Made by a program: the position numbers and the translations under genes | Source: an uncultured Pelagibacteraceae bacterium | GTDB taxonomy: Bacteria > Pseudomonadota > Alphaproteobacteria > Pelagibacterales > Pelagibacteraceae | Direction of reading: 5' to 3' | NCBI GenBank assembly: GCA_902569615.1 | Contig: CACFUX010000001.1 | Span: 1 to 64,000, forward strand | DNA length: 64,000 nt | Notes under the pieces: generated by a model | What the model was told of the DNA's origin: nothing | The model's database searches: none | Seen by the model: the letters and a program-made list of their open reading frames with translations, nothing else | Shown: one piece after another, positions 40,099-51,569 of the stretch | How the letters are laid out: each line of letters opens with the position of its first letter | How positions within the stretch are numbered: position 1 is the stretch's first letter

Positions 40099-40736
40099 AA
40101 AATAATATATTTATTAGTACTTAATACTTTCTGACAATTAGAAAGTTGATTTTTATATTTTGAAGATTGGTTTTGTACTTTTTTTGCAATCAAAATAACT
40201 TTATTATTATTTTTATAATTTTTATAATTTCCCCAACCTTCATGATAAGCAATATATTGTCTAAAAACATCATCCTTTGATATTTTTAAGATTTTTGAAG
40301 TTTTATTTGTATACCAACCAATAAAATCAACACTATCTTTAAATCTAGCTCTGGTAGCTAAAGGTTTATTATTTTCTTTTTTGTATTGCTCCCAAGTACC
40401 TTTAACAGCTTGAGAATAACCAAAAGAACTTGAAGGCCTTTTGTAAGGTATAACCTTGAATAATTTTAATCTTTTTGGTTTTGCAAGCCAATCAAAATCA
40501 GACTCCATTTTTATAAAAGCTAACTGTAAATGAACTGGTGTTCCCCACTTTTTTTCTGTTTTTTTAACATGCTTATACCAAAAATATCTTTCAGAAAATA
40601 TTGAGCATCCATCAGCAGTATTTTTAGGAATTGAAGAACATCCAGAAGTAAATAAAAATATAATGATGAAAATACTATTTAAAATCTGATTTTGCTTTTT
40701 CATTAAGCTCATCCATTTTTTTTCTAATATCTTCAT
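40095..40736 (-). CDS. Transglycosylase SLT-like lipoprotein
   Basis: Lipobox LFTSGCSS; HLQLAFIKMESDFDW...SSFGYSQAVKGTWEQY...AYHEGWGNY; true start probably an internal Met. Confidence 0.78.
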   Translation of the reverse strand: MKILEKKWMSLMKKQNQILNSIFIIIFLFTSGCSSIPKNTADGCSIFSERYFWYKHVKKTEKKWGTPVHLQLAFIKMESDFDWLAKPKRLKLFKVIPYKRPSSSFGYSQAVKGTWEQYKKENNKPLATRARFKDSVDFIGWYTNKTSKILKISKDDVFRQYIAYHEGWGNYKNYKNNNKVILIAKKVQNQSSKYKNQLSNCQKVLSTNKYIIF

Positions 40737-40983
40737 CAGAAATATTATAATCTTTTAAATCATATTTTATTTTTCTAAAAACATCTTCATCGCCTGCTTC
40801 AGCAAAATCTGCTTTTATTACAGATTGAATATATTCTTTTTCTTTGCTTTGATCATAACCCAAAATCTTAGATGCCCATTCACCTAAATATTTATTTCTT
40901 CTAGCACTTACTTTAAATTGAAGCTCTTGATCATGTGCAAATTTTTTCTCAAAGCTTTTTTCTCTTTCATCAAATGAACTCAT
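40675..40983 (-). CDS. DUF1476 protein (F1FO-ATPase inhibitor zeta-subunit family)
   Basis: MSSFDEREKSFEKKFAHDQELQFKVSARRNKYLGEWASKILG. Confidence 0.9.
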   Translation of the reverse strand: MSSFDEREKSFEKKFAHDQELQFKVSARRNKYLGEWASKILGYDQSKEKEYIQSVIKADFAEAGDEDVFRKIKYDLKDYNISDEDIRKKMDELNEKAKSDFK

Positions 40984-41345
40984 TTTTTTCTCCAAAAATT
41001 AAATAAAATTAATATAAAAATAGATATTAAAACTCCAGCAATATTACCAAACAAGTCAGAAAATTGAAATGATCTGTTTGGAATAAACAAATGAAATAAT
41101 TCAAGAATTATAGAGATTATAATTAAGTATAAAATGATTTTTTTTAAATTTTTGAAATAGCTTATCAAACCCAATAAAGATAACAGAACAAAAGCATACA
41201 AATGGTTTGCTGAAACTATAAAATCAGTTGATATTTGGGGTTGCTTTGAAAAATCATTATAAATTAAAAAACCTAGTAAACTTCCTGGATAAATATATAA
41301 AAATACAAATATAATGTTTGAAATATGAAATATTATTTTTGTCAT
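40980..41345 (-). CDS. VanZ-like membrane protein
   Basis: Four TM segments; ILELFHLFIPNRSFQFSDLFGNIAGVLIS. Confidence 0.75.
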   Translation of the reverse strand: MTKIIFHISNIIFVFLYIYPGSLLGFLIYNDFSKQPQISTDFIVSANHLYAFVLLSLLGLISYFKNLKKIILYLIIISIILELFHLFIPNRSFQFSDLFGNIAGVLISIFILILFNFWRKK

Positions 41346-41377
41346 TTGTTAATTTATCTTATATTTAAATTTAAAGT

Positions 41378-42094
41378 ATGAGTCATTTATTTTTAGTACG
41401 TCATGGACAAAGTGAATGGAATTTAGAAAAAAAATTCACTGGATGGGTAGATGTAGAGTTAACAGCAAACGGAAAATTAGAAGCTTGTAAATCTGGTGAG
41501 CTTATTAAAGAACTTAATATAAATTTAGATCACTTTTTTTGTTCTTATCAAAAAAGAGCTATAGAAACTCTTAACTTAATATTAAATACCTTAAGAATCA
41601 AAAATGATAAAATAGTTAAGGCTTGGGAGCTAAATGAAAGACATTATGGTGCTTTAACTGGTTTGAACAAAGATGAAATGAAAAAAACTTTAGGAGAAGA
41701 TAAAGTTTTAGAATTCAGAAGATCTTGGGATATTAGACCAGAACCATTAAATAAAAATAATCCCTACCATCCTATAAATATGGAAATTTATAAAAATATA
41801 CCAAAAGATAAAATTCCTGATACTGAGTCTTTAAAAGATACTTATCAAAGAGTTGTTCCTTATTTTGAGAAAAATATTTTGGATAAATTAAATAAAAATA
41901 TAATTATTGCTGCGCATGGAAATTCAATAAGAGCTTTATGTAAATATTTGTTTAATATTAATAATGAAAAAATTTCAAAACTAGAAATTCCAACAGGTAA
42001 TCCTTTGATAATTAAATTTGATAATAATAAAAAAGCTAAAGAGGCTAAGTATTTAGATAAAAAAAGAGCTAGAGATTTAATTATTTTTAGCTAA
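41378..42094 (+). CDS. gpmA: 2,3-bisphosphoglycerate-dependent phosphoglycerate mutase
   Basis: LVRHGQSEWNLEKKFTGWVDVELT, ERHYGALTGLNK, AAHGNSIRAL. Confidence 0.97.
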   Translation: MSHLFLVRHGQSEWNLEKKFTGWVDVELTANGKLEACKSGELIKELNINLDHFFCSYQKRAIETLNLILNTLRIKNDKIVKAWELNERHYGALTGLNKDEMKKTLGEDKVLEFRRSWDIRPEPLNKNNPYHPINMEIYKNIPKDKIPDTESLKDTYQRVVPYFEKNILDKLNKNIIIAAHGNSIRALCKYLFNINNEKISKLEIPTGNPLIIKFDNNKKAKEAKYLDKKRARDLIIFS

Positions 42095-42769
42095 TTTATT
42101 GTATATTTCCAAATCAGTTAAATGAATAAAAGCCTCTTTACTTTCAAAACCATACAACATTTTATTTTTTATTGCATTATCCCAAATTTTAGTAATTGAA
42201 AATGGCATCACTTTTTTGTTTTCAAACAAACTTTTATTAATAATTTGCAGACCAGTATATATAAAATTATTTTCTTTATTTCTTAAAAGTAGTTCATTAC
42301 TTAAAGAAAAATCACCTTTCATTCTTTGGTCAAAGCTTTTTTCTTTATTAACAATCATTAATAAATTTTTAATTTTATTTTCAAAATAATAGTTGATCAT
42401 ATTAATTGTAATATCTAAATAGTTATCACCCCACAAAGTATCAGGATTTAAAACAATAAAATTTTTTTCATTTGATTTGTTTATTAGATTCATAATACCG
42501 CCTCCTGTATCTAAAATTTCATCACCGTCGTTTAAAATTTCAATTTTTGCATTTGATTTATAATTTAATAGAAAATCACTAATTTTTTTATGAAGGTAAA
42601 AAGTATTAATTTTTATATTTTTTATTTCCAATTTTTCTAAAAAATTTATTGAATTTTCTAACAAAGTAATTTCATTAATTTTGATTAGAGGTTTTGGAAT
42701 TTTTAAAGTAATTGGATTTAAACGTTTTCCAAAACCAGCACATAGGATTAATGCAGTATTAATTTTCAT
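42077..42769 (-). CDS. Sugar nucleotidyltransferase (MurU-like)
   Basis: TALILCAGFGKRLNPITLKIPKPLIKI; next to an APH-family kinase and tsaE. Confidence 0.82.
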   Translation of the reverse strand: MKINTALILCAGFGKRLNPITLKIPKPLIKINEITLLENSINFLEKLEIKNIKINTFYLHKKISDFLLNYKSNAKIEILNDGDEILDTGGGIMNLINKSNEKNFIVLNPDTLWGDNYLDITINMINYYFENKIKNLLMIVNKEKSFDQRMKGDFSLSNELLLRNKENNFIYTGLQIINKSLFENKKVMPFSITKIWDNAIKNKMLYGFESKEAFIHLTDLEIYNKLAKNN

Positions 42770-42770
42770 A

Positions 42771-43709
42771 TTAACATCTTTCTTTTTTTGAAAAGTACTT
42801 ATCTAAAATATTTTTTAGCTCTATAAATTTCTTATTATTTTCTGTTCTTAGTTCAATTAATTTCCATGCATAAGGTATTAATTTTAAATAATCATTTTTA
42901 TTATCTCTAATTGATAATCTTGTAAAAATACCAATTATTTTTAAATTTCTTAAAACTGACAATATATCGAAGTCATTTTTAAAATTTACAACATTTATTT
43001 TTTTATTAGTTTTAATATATTCTTCAAAAATACTTTTTTTAAGACTCATGCTAGTTTTGAGTCTCACATCGTCTATTAATGAAGCAAGATCATATGCCAT
43101 ATTACCAAAAACAGCATCCTGGTTATCTATAATGCACAAATTTTTATTTTTAATCATTAAGTTAGAAAGATGGAAATCTCTGTGAACAAATGTTTTATTT
43201 CTAAATTTAATCTTATTGATTAATTTTTTAAAAATTAAAAGCAGTTTCTTTTTTAAGAAATTTTGATTATTTTTTTTAATTTTTTTAGGAATATACCATT
43301 CTAAAAATAGTTTAGTCTCATTGAGAAGAATTTTTTTTGAATATTTTGGCACAAAGTAATTTGAACCAAGAAATGTTTTTATTTTATTAGTTTTTATTTT
43401 TTGTAACAAATTTAATAGTTTAATTATTTTTTTATAATAAAATAATTTTTTTTTATTTTTCTTTTTTAATTCTTTATAAGCTGTGAGGTTGCCAAAATCT
43501 TCTATTTCGATATATTTTGATTTATAATTTTGACTAATTAACTTTGGTGCTTTAATTTTATTCTTTATTAAAATTTTATTAATAGCATCATATATTAATA
43601 AATTTTTTCTAGTATCTTTTTTGCTTAGTACAATAATTATATTTTTTCTTCTATAAAATTTTCTAAAAGAAGCATCCCCAGATAACAATTTCAATTTACT
43701 TAAATTCAT
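42771..43709 (-). CDS. Aminoglycoside phosphotransferase-family kinase (AmgK-like)
   Basis: FVHRDFHLSNLMI...CIIDNQDAVFGNMAYDLASLIDD. Confidence 0.82.
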   Translation of the reverse strand: MNLSKLKLLSGDASFRKFYRRKNIIIVLSKKDTRKNLLIYDAINKILIKNKIKAPKLISQNYKSKYIEIEDFGNLTAYKELKKKNKKKLFYYKKIIKLLNLLQKIKTNKIKTFLGSNYFVPKYSKKILLNETKLFLEWYIPKKIKKNNQNFLKKKLLLIFKKLINKIKFRNKTFVHRDFHLSNLMIKNKNLCIIDNQDAVFGNMAYDLASLIDDVRLKTSMSLKKSIFEEYIKTNKKINVVNFKNDFDILSVLRNLKIIGIFTRLSIRDNKNDYLKLIPYAWKLIELRTENNKKFIELKNILDKYFSKKERC

Positions 43710-44193
43710 TAATTATTTCTTTTCTATATTCAGAAAATATTTCTAAATTTCTTCGTTTAAAATCATCTTCATAACTAAAATATAATTCGATTATTTTTTT
43801 AGGTTTATTAAAAATTATTTCAGGCCATTCGACAAAAGTAACTATTTCTTTATTATCCTCAAATATTCCAATATTGAATAGCTCTTTTGGGTCTTTAACT
43901 TTAAATAAATCATAATGATTTACAATAATTTCATCAATTTTATATTCATTTACAATATTAAATGTTGGACTCGGAACTTCTGTTAGTTTAAGTTTTTTTT
44001 TAGTTTGTAAACTATTAATTAAATATTTTATGAAAGTTGTTTTGCCTACGCCTATTTCACCATAGAAAAAAATAATATCACCTCTTTTAATAAAATTTGA
44101 AAATTTTTTAGAAATAAGTTCTGTATTTTTTTCTAAACTAATATCAATCTTGCTACTTTTAGTAGCGATAAGCATCTGGTTTATAAGGTCCAT
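43696..44193 (-). CDS. tsaE: tRNA t6A biosynthesis ATPase TsaE
   Basis: [41 protein letters not shown]. Confidence 0.92.
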   Translation of the reverse strand: MDLINQMLIATKSSKIDISLEKNTELISKKFSNFIKRGDIIFFYGEIGVGKTTFIKYLINSLQTKKKLKLTEVPSPTFNIVNEYKIDEIIVNHYDLFKVKDPKELFNIGIFEDNKEIVTFVEWPEIIFNKPKKIIELYFSYEDDFKRRNLEIFSEYRKEIINEFK

Positions 44194-45445
44194 CAGGTGT
44201 TACACTGATATAATCTGCCTGGTCTTTAGACATTTTCGTAAGTTTAGCACCTACTTTTTCTAAGTGTAATCTAGCAACTTTTTCATCTAGATGTTTTGGC
44301 AAAACGTAAACTTTTTTTTCATACTTATCAGAATTATTCCATAGCTCTATCTGAGCTGTCACCTGGTTAGTAAACGAAGCGCTCATTACAAAACTTGGAT
44401 GTCCAGTAGCACATCCTAAGTTAACCAATCTTCCTTCGGCAAGTAATATTATTCTTTTATTGCTTGGTAATGTTATTTCATGAACTTGTGGCTTAATTTC
44501 ATCCCATTTATAATTTTTCAAAGCCTCAACTTGAATTTCATTATCGAAATGTCCAATATTACAAAGTATAGCTCTATCTTTCATTTCTCTCATATGATCT
44601 GCTGTTACTATGTCTTTGTTTCCTGTGGCTGTAACAACTATATCTGCCTCTTTAATCATTTCATCCATAAGAACTACTTCATAACCTTCCATTGCAGCTT
44701 GTAGTGCACATATTGGATCAGTTTCAGTAACCATTACTCTTGCTCCACTCTGCCTCAATGAAGCAGCGCTTCCTTTCCCAACATCACCAAATCCTGCAAC
44801 GATTGCGACTTTCCCTGACATCATTACATCAGTTGCTCTTTTTATTCCATCCACCAAACTTTCTCTGCAACCATACAAATTATCAAATTTAGATTTTGTA
44901 ACCGAGTCATTTACATTAATAGCTGGAACTAATAGTGTTCCTTGAGATTCCATCTTTTTAAGTGCAAGTACCCCTGTTGTTGTTTCTTCAGACAATCCTT
45001 TAATATCTTTTAGTAAATCTTTATAATCTTTATGCATAAGCGCAGTTAAGTCACCACCGTCATCAAGAATCATATTTGGTTTCCAATCTTTCTTTCCTTC
45101 AATTGTTTGTTTAACACACCACCAATATTCATCCTCAGTCTCACCTTTCCATGCAAAAACTGGAATGCCTACCTTTGCAATAGCTGCTGCTGCATGATCT
45201 TGAGTTGAAAAAATATTACATGAAGACCATCTTACCTCAGCTCCTAGATCTACAAGTGTTTCAATAAGAACCGCTGTTTGAATTGTCATGTGAAGACATC
45301 CTAAAATCCTTGCTCCTTTAAGTGGATTTTTACCTTTATATTCTTTTCTTAATGCCATTAAACCTGGCATTTCAGTTTCAGCTAGTGAAATTTCTTTTCT
45401 GCCAAATTCTGCTAGGTTTATATCTTTTACTTTGTAATCTGTCAT
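44159..45445 (-). CDS. ahcY: Adenosylhomocysteinase
   Basis: [76 protein letters not shown]-terminus. Confidence 0.98.
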   Translation of the reverse strand: MTDYKVKDINLAEFGRKEISLAETEMPGLMALRKEYKGKNPLKGARILGCLHMTIQTAVLIETLVDLGAEVRWSSCNIFSTQDHAAAAIAKVGIPVFAWKGETEDEYWWCVKQTIEGKKDWKPNMILDDGGDLTALMHKDYKDLLKDIKGLSEETTTGVLALKKMESQGTLLVPAINVNDSVTKSKFDNLYGCRESLVDGIKRATDVMMSGKVAIVAGFGDVGKGSAASLRQSGARVMVTETDPICALQAAMEGYEVVLMDEMIKEADIVVTATGNKDIVTADHMREMKDRAILCNIGHFDNEIQVEALKNYKWDEIKPQVHEITLPSNKRIILLAEGRLVNLGCATGHPSFVMSASFTNQVTAQIELWNNSDKYEKKVYVLPKHLDEKVARLHLEKVGAKLTKMSKDQADYISVTPDGPYKPDAYRY

Positions 45446-45490
45446 GAGATTGGCCTTATAGCGACTTTATAAAATTTTAGCAACTAGTAA

Positions 45491-47047
45491 TCATGTAGCT
45501 GTAGGAAAAATTATTTCAATATTAGCACCTTTTTTTCCTATATTATTTGAAGCTAAAATTTGACCATTGTGTAATTCTACAAGATTTTTAACGATATTTA
45601 ATCCTAGTCCAGAATGTTCTCCAAATATTTCGGGTCTATTGCTGTAGAATCTTTTAAAAATTTTACTAGTATCATTTTCTTTAAATCCTTCTCCTTCATC
45701 GACAACACTTAAAATAATTTTTTTATCTTTTTTATTTTTTGAAAGTATAACTTTTATTGTTTGATTTTCTTTGCTAAATGAAATTGAATTATCCAATAAA
45801 TTTGCAATTATTTGTTCAATCCTGTTTTCAATACCATTAATTTTATAATCGATTGATCCATTTAAATCTAATTGAATTTTTATTCTACTTTTCGAGTTAT
45901 GAATGCTATTAAAATCATCAACTACAGATGTAGCTATAAGTTTTAAATCAATTTTTTTCATTTGTTCATTTGTTATTGCAACTTCATCTTTAAGCATTTG
46001 TGAATAATCGGTTATTAACCTTTCAATTCTTGAAACATCATGAAGTAAAATTTTTACAAGTTTTTCTCTTTGAGTTTTATCTGTAGTTTCAGAAATAATT
46101 TCAGACGCACTTTTTAAAGATGCAAGAGGATTCCTTATTTCATGAACTAAATCAGTTGAAAAGTTTTCAGCTGCACTAATTCTTTTATTTAGTTCATTTG
46201 TCATTTCATCAATAGAATTAGAAAGAATTCCAATTTCATCATCTCTATTTTTAACAACTTGAATATTTATAGTTTCTTTGTTTTTTTCTTTAATTGATCG
46301 TGTAAAATTTACCAAAGTTTTAATTGGTTTTAAAAAATATCTATTTAGAACTAGTGAAAAAATTAAAATTACTATTACAACAAGCAAAGCTGTTCTAAAA
46401 ACAAATACTTTTCTTTCATTAATTGCATTTCTAATATCATTGGCTTTTTCACTAATTACTAAGTAGCCGATATTTTTTTCTCCATCATTAACGCTTTTGA
46501 CAGTAATTAATAAAAATTGCTCGTAACTTTCTTCTGTAAAAGAATAGGGTGTCCCAATATTAGATGATTTTGAATAATCTACAATAATTTCAGATAAAGT
46601 TTTTGATTGATTTTTTTTTTGTTTTTTAATTTCTTTTTTTTCTAAAATTTCATTTTCACCCTCAATATCCATTTCTATAATATTTAACCTTTGACTAAAT
46701 GATCTTGGATCTAAATCAAGTGTATCAGTATCTCCAATCAGCTCAAAATCATTATTAAATATCATTACTCTATCTAAATTTTGAAAAAGAAATCTCGTTG
46801 AAAAAAGAAATTTTCTTATATCATCTTTATTAAATTTTATTTTTAGTCTTTTGATGTGGTCAATAGTATTATTTATAATTTTAATATGGTTTGATGTTTT
46901 TTTATTTATTAAATTTGGTTGAATCCCCTTTAAGTATATTGCCGTTAGACTTCCAAAAATTATAAAAACTAAAAGATTTATAAACAAAAATTTTTTAAGT
47001 ATTGGTATATTTTTTAGAAAATTGCTTAACATTAACTTACATTCCAA
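45491..47047 (-). CDS. chvG: Sensor histidine kinase (ChvG/ExoS family)
   Basis: HAMP region, H-box VHEIRNPLASLKSASE, N-box and GLGLNIVKNLVELHNG. Confidence 0.88.
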   Translation of the reverse strand: MECKLMLSNFLKNIPILKKFLFINLLVFIIFGSLTAIYLKGIQPNLINKKTSNHIKIINNTIDHIKRLKIKFNKDDIRKFLFSTRFLFQNLDRVMIFNNDFELIGDTDTLDLDPRSFSQRLNIIEMDIEGENEILEKKEIKKQKKNQSKTLSEIIVDYSKSSNIGTPYSFTEESYEQFLLITVKSVNDGEKNIGYLVISEKANDIRNAINERKVFVFRTALLVVIVILIFSLVLNRYFLKPIKTLVNFTRSIKEKNKETINIQVVKNRDDEIGILSNSIDEMTNELNKRISAAENFSTDLVHEIRNPLASLKSASEIISETTDKTQREKLVKILLHDVSRIERLITDYSQMLKDEVAITNEQMKKIDLKLIATSVVDDFNSIHNSKSRIKIQLDLNGSIDYKINGIENRIEQIIANLLDNSISFSKENQTIKVILSKNKKDKKIILSVVDEGEGFKENDTSKIFKRFYSNRPEIFGEHSGLGLNIVKNLVELHNGQILASNNIGKKGANIEIIFPTAT

Positions 47048-47733
47048 CGATAACCACTACCATATCTTGTCTCAATCGCAGAAAATTCACTATCAACTTT
47101 TTTAAATTTTTTTCTTATTCTTTTTACATGACTATCTATGGTTCTATCTTCAATATCAGTATCTTCTCTATAGGCAATGTCCATCAATGTTGATCTCTCT
47201 TTAATTATACCTGGTCTTTTTGCTAGTTCTTGAACTATTAAAAATTCAGTAGTTGTAAGTTTATCTGGTAACTGCTTTCCGCTCCATTCACATTCTAGCT
47301 GAGATGGGTCTAATTTTAATTTACCATGAGTTATAATATTCTTTGTATCTTCTATATTGCCTGGATTCTTTTTTCTTAATTGAAGCCTTATTCTTTCGAT
47401 AAGTACTTTAATAGAAAATCCACCTGACTTTTTTATAAAATCATCTGCTCCTAATTTAAGTCCAAGCAACTCATCAATTTCATCATCTTTGGATGTTAAA
47501 AAAATTACTGGCAAAGAAGTTTTTTTTCTTAATTTTTTTAAAAGTTCTTCTCCATCCATCTTTGGCATTTTTATATCAATAACAGCTAGGTCAGGAGGAG
47601 TTCTGGTAAGGCCTATTAAAGCGCTCTCACCATCTAAATAAGTTTGAACATTAAAACCTTCCTTTTCTAAAGCAATACTTAAACTTGTTAATATATTTCT
47701 ATCATCATCAATTAATGCAATTGTTTCTCTCAT
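47032..47733 (-). CDS. chvI: OmpR-family response regulator (ChvI)
   Basis: Receiver IALIDDDRNILTSLSIALE; winged-helix DSHVKRIRKKFKKVDSEFSAIETRYGSGYRW. Confidence 0.9.
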   Translation of the reverse strand: MRETIALIDDDRNILTSLSIALEKEGFNVQTYLDGESALIGLTRTPPDLAVIDIKMPKMDGEELLKKLRKKTSLPVIFLTSKDDEIDELLGLKLGADDFIKKSGGFSIKVLIERIRLQLRKKNPGNIEDTKNIITHGKLKLDPSQLECEWSGKQLPDKLTTTEFLIVQELAKRPGIIKERSTLMDIAYREDTDIEDRTIDSHVKRIRKKFKKVDSEFSAIETRYGSGYRWNVS

Positions 47734-47782
47734 AATTAATTAGAAAATACTAAATTGTTCTAATTTGGGCAATATATCATGA

Positions 47783-50557
47783 TTAATGAAGATCTCCCCA
47801 ATTTTCTCCTGAATTAATATCTACTAGTAAAGGTATCGAAAAAGAGTGTAGATCGCTATCTTTAACACTAATCATTTCTTCCTGAATAATATTTGAATAT
47901 TTTTTTATATGGTCTTTGTTTACTTCAAAAATTAATTCATCATGAATTTGCAACAATATTTTACAATTTAAATCATTAATTTCACCTAATTTTTTACTTA
48001 CTCTTATCATTGCCATTCTCATTATTTCCGAAGCTGACCCTTGTATTGGTGCATTAATTGCGGCCCTTTCCTGAAAATTTCTAATATTAAAATTTTTATC
48101 ATTTATTCCAGTTATATGAGTTCTTCTACCAAATATGTTGCTGACGTATCCACTTTTTCTACAAAATTTAATTGTATCTTCCATGTAAGATTTTATTTCT
48201 GGGAATTTTAAAAAATAAGAATTTAAAAATTCTTCAGCCTCATTGTTTGAAACTCCAATCTGTTTTGCCAAACCATATTGAGAAATACCGTATATTATTC
48301 CAAAATTTATAGCTTTAGCTTTTCTTCTCATGTCTGAATTAACTTGTTTTATATTAGTATTAAAAACTTGGCTTGCTGTTAGTGAATGAATGTCTTCTTT
48401 GTTTTTAAATGCTTTTTTTAACTCTTTTACATCAGCCAAGTCTGCTAAAATTCTCATTTCAATCTGGTTGTAATCAGCTGAAATGAGTTTATTATTTTTT
48501 TCAGCAATAAAAGCTCTTCTAATTTCTTTTCCATCATCTGATTTAATTGGGATATTTTGTAAATTTGGATCGCTTGAAGCTAGTCTTCCAGTGGTTGTTG
48601 CTGCTAATAAAAATGAGGTGTGAACTCTTTTAGTTACTGGATTGATATGTTCTTGCAGAGAATCTGAATAAGTATTTTTGAGCTTGGTTACTTGTCTCCA
48701 GTCTAAAACAAGTTTTGGCAATTTGTGTCCTTTAAAAGCAAGATCTTCTAAAACTTGTGCACTTGTAGCAAAACTACCTTTTTTTGTTTTTTTTAACGAT
48801 GAAATTTTCATTTCATTATACATTACTTCACCCAATTGTTTTGTAGATCCAATTTTAAATTCTTTTTTTGTAATTTTATAAATTTCTTTTTCTAATTGAT
48901 ATGTTTTTTTTTCAAATTTATTTGAAAGAAGTTGAAGAAATTTTTGATCTACTTTAACACCATAAATTTCCATCAAGGCTAAGATTTCAATAAGTGGCTT
49001 TTCAAAAATTTCATAAATATTTAATAATTTTTCTAATTTTAAGTTTTTAGCAAAAATTTTGTATAACCTATAAGTTATATCAGAATCTTCAGCAGCATAG
49101 TTTTTTGCTAAATTGATTTCTACCTCACCAAAATTTATTTGCTTTTTCCCTGTTCCAACAACATCTTTGAAAGATATTGTTTTATGATCTAAATGAATTT
49201 CTGATAAAGTATCCATATTATGTCTATTTTTTCCCGCATCCAAAACATAAGACATCAACATTGTATCTTCCATCGAAGTCATTTTTATGCCTCTATGATA
49301 TAATATAATGTAATCAAATTTAATATTTTGTCCTATCTTCTTAATACTTTTGTCCTCTAATATTGGTTTAATTTTTTTTATTACTTTTGTTTCATCAATA
49401 TTCTTAGCTTTTGTATGACCAACTGGAATATAGCAAGCTCTGCCAATTTTCGTTGAAAAAGAAATTCCTATTAGTTTTGCTTGGTGAGGGTCTAGAGAAC
49501 TAGTTTCTGTATCAACTGCTATCTCTCCGTTTTCTTCGGCTTCATTTAACCATTTATTTATATCTTCTACATTTTGTATTAATTCATAGTTTTTATTAGA
49601 AATTTTTTGGATTTTATTTTGATTATTAATAGATTTTTCTTTATTTGAAAATTCTATATCTCCATATGTTGAAATAACCGAACTTAACAATCTATTAAAC
49701 TCCATTTCTCTAAGAAATTCATATAATTTTTTTTTATCTATTTCTTTTAATTCAAACTCTGAAATTTTATCTTTGACTGGCACATCTTTCTTAAGAGTAA
49801 CCAATTTTTTGCTTATAATTGCTTTATCTTGATTTTGGATCAAGGTCTCTCTTCTTTTATTTTGTTTAATTTTGTTTGTATTTTTTAAAAGATTTTCTAG
49901 ATTGCCATATTGATTTATAAGTTCAGCAGCTGTTTTTACTCCTATACCTGGAACCCCAGGAACATTATCGCTACTATCTCCAGCAAGAGATTGTACGTCA
50001 ATCACCTTATCTGGACTAACACCAAATTTATTATTTACATCATCATTTGAAATAAATTTATTTTTCATTGGATCATAAATACGGATATTTTTTTTGTAAA
50101 GTTGCATAAGATCCTTATCTGACGAGACTATTGTAACCTTGGCTCCAGCCTTTAAAATTTGTTCAGAGTAGGTTGCAATTAGATCATCCGCTTCATAATT
50201 TATTAATTCAACTGAAGGTAAATTAAATGCTTTTACTGATTTTCTAATAAAATCAAACTGGGGTATTAAATCATCTGGTGCGTCAGATCTGTTGCCTTTA
50301 TAATCTCTATAAATCTCATTTCTAAAATTTTTTCTTGCAGAATCAAAAATTACTGCAAAATGAGTTGGTTTATCTTTGTTTTCATTTGATTTAGAATCTT
50401 CTAACAATTTAAATAGCATGTTGCAAAAACCACTAACAGCGCCGGTAGGTAGTCCATCAGATTTTCTTGTTAAAGGAGGAAGAGCATAATAAGCTCTAAA
50501 GATATATCCAGAACCATCGATAAGATAAAAGTGATCTGAATTTTTTATTTTATTCAT
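47783..50557 (-). CDS. polA: DNA polymerase I
   Basis: FEN domain (GSGYIFRAYYALPPL), 3'-5' exo (AVDTETSSLDP), polymerase (SADYNQIEMRILA, RRKAKAINFGIIYG, QIHDELIFEV). Confidence 0.98.
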   Translation of the reverse strand: MNKIKNSDHFYLIDGSGYIFRAYYALPPLTRKSDGLPTGAVSGFCNMLFKLLEDSKSNENKDKPTHFAVIFDSARKNFRNEIYRDYKGNRSDAPDDLIPQFDFIRKSVKAFNLPSVELINYEADDLIATYSEQILKAGAKVTIVSSDKDLMQLYKKNIRIYDPMKNKFISNDDVNNKFGVSPDKVIDVQSLAGDSSDNVPGVPGIGVKTAAELINQYGNLENLLKNTNKIKQNKRRETLIQNQDKAIISKKLVTLKKDVPVKDKISEFELKEIDKKKLYEFLREMEFNRLLSSVISTYGDIEFSNKEKSINNQNKIQKISNKNYELIQNVEDINKWLNEAEENGEIAVDTETSSLDPHQAKLIGISFSTKIGRACYIPVGHTKAKNIDETKVIKKIKPILEDKSIKKIGQNIKFDYIILYHRGIKMTSMEDTMLMSYVLDAGKNRHNMDTLSEIHLDHKTISFKDVVGTGKKQINFGEVEINLAKNYAAEDSDITYRLYKIFAKNLKLEKLLNIYEIFEKPLIEILALMEIYGVKVDQKFLQLLSNKFEKKTYQLEKEIYKITKKEFKIGSTKQLGEVMYNEMKISSLKKTKKGSFATSAQVLEDLAFKGHKLPKLVLDWRQVTKLKNTYSDSLQEHINPVTKRVHTSFLLAATTTGRLASSDPNLQNIPIKSDDGKEIRRAFIAEKNNKLISADYNQIEMRILADLADVKELKKAFKNKEDIHSLTASQVFNTNIKQVNSDMRRKAKAINFGIIYGISQYGLAKQIGVSNNEAEEFLNSYFLKFPEIKSYMEDTIKFCRKSGYVSNIFGRRTHITGINDKNFNIRNFQERAAINAPIQGSASEIMRMAMIRVSKKLGEINDLNCKILLQIHDELIFEVNKDHIKKYSNIIQEEMISVKDSDLHSFSIPLLVDINSGENWGDLH

Positions 50558-50607
50558 AAAATAATGTTATATTAATTTATGGTTATGTTATAAATGTATA
50601 ATGAATA

Positions 50608-51537
50608 ATGAACAAAAAAAATGTTTTATATGTAAAGAATTTAAATAAAATTTATTCAAAAAATAGTTCAAAATCTATAAAGGCAATTAATAATTTAAAC
50701 TTAGAAGTGAATGAGGGAGAAATATTCGGATTACTTGGACCAAATGGTGCTGGTAAAAGTACCTTTATAAATATTTTGGCAGGCACAACTATTAAGACCT
50801 CTGGCGAGATAAATGTCTGGGGCTTTGATATAGACAAAAATCCTAGACAAGTTAGAGCATCGATTGGCATAGTTCCTCAGGAAGTAAATATAGATCCATT
50901 TTTTACACCAAGAAATATTTTAGAATTACAGGCTGGAATGTATGGAATCAAAAAAAAAGATAGAATTACAGACACCATTTTGAAACTTGTATCTTTAGAA
51001 AAGCAAGCTAAAAGCTATACTAGGTCTTTGTCAGGTGGAATGAAAAGACGTTTACTGGTAGCCAAAGCACTAGTACACAAACCACCAATAATTATTTTAG
51101 ATGAACCAACTGCTGGGGTTGATGTTGAATTAAGAAGTAATCTTTGGGACAATGTAAAACTACTAAATAAACAGGGTGTAACAATAATACTTACTACTCA
51201 CTATTTAAATGAAGCTGAACAAATGTGTGACCGGATTGGAATTTTAAATAAAGGTGATTTAGTTGCCCTAGATACAACAAAAAATTTATTAAACAGAATT
51301 CAGACAAAAATTGTAAAATTTAAAGTAAATACAAAAGTTAATATTAATAATAATTCCTTAAAATCTACAAACATTTTATCTAATGAAGTTAATGAGCTTG
51401 TTTTGTCATATGAAAAAAGTTCTATTGGTATTGATGAAATAATAAAATTTATAAACGAACAAAATGTTAAAATATCAGATATTTCTACAGATGATGGTGA
51501 TTTGGAAGATGTATTTATAAGATTAACAAAAAACTAG
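50608..51537 (+). CDS. ABC transporter ATP-binding protein (ABC-2 type)
   Basis: Walker A GPNGAGKST, signature SLSGGMKRRL, Walker B IIILDEPTAGVD. Confidence 0.93.
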   Translation: MNKKNVLYVKNLNKIYSKNSSKSIKAINNLNLEVNEGEIFGLLGPNGAGKSTFINILAGTTIKTSGEINVWGFDIDKNPRQVRASIGIVPQEVNIDPFFTPRNILELQAGMYGIKKKDRITDTILKLVSLEKQAKSYTRSLSGGMKRRLLVAKALVHKPPIIILDEPTAGVDVELRSNLWDNVKLLNKQGVTIILTTHYLNEAEQMCDRIGILNKGDLVALDTTKNLLNRIQTKIVKFKVNTKVNINNNSLKSTNILSNEVNELVLSYEKSSIGIDEIIKFINEQNVKISDISTDDGDLEDVFIRLTKN

Positions 51538-51569
51538 ATAATTTAACTTAACAGTAGTAGAATGATTTT

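Noticed and set aside
45446-45490. Possible SAM/SAH riboswitch upstream of ahcY
   Set aside because: The gap is only 45 nt and I could not see a conserved riboswitch core; likely co-transcribed with chvGI.
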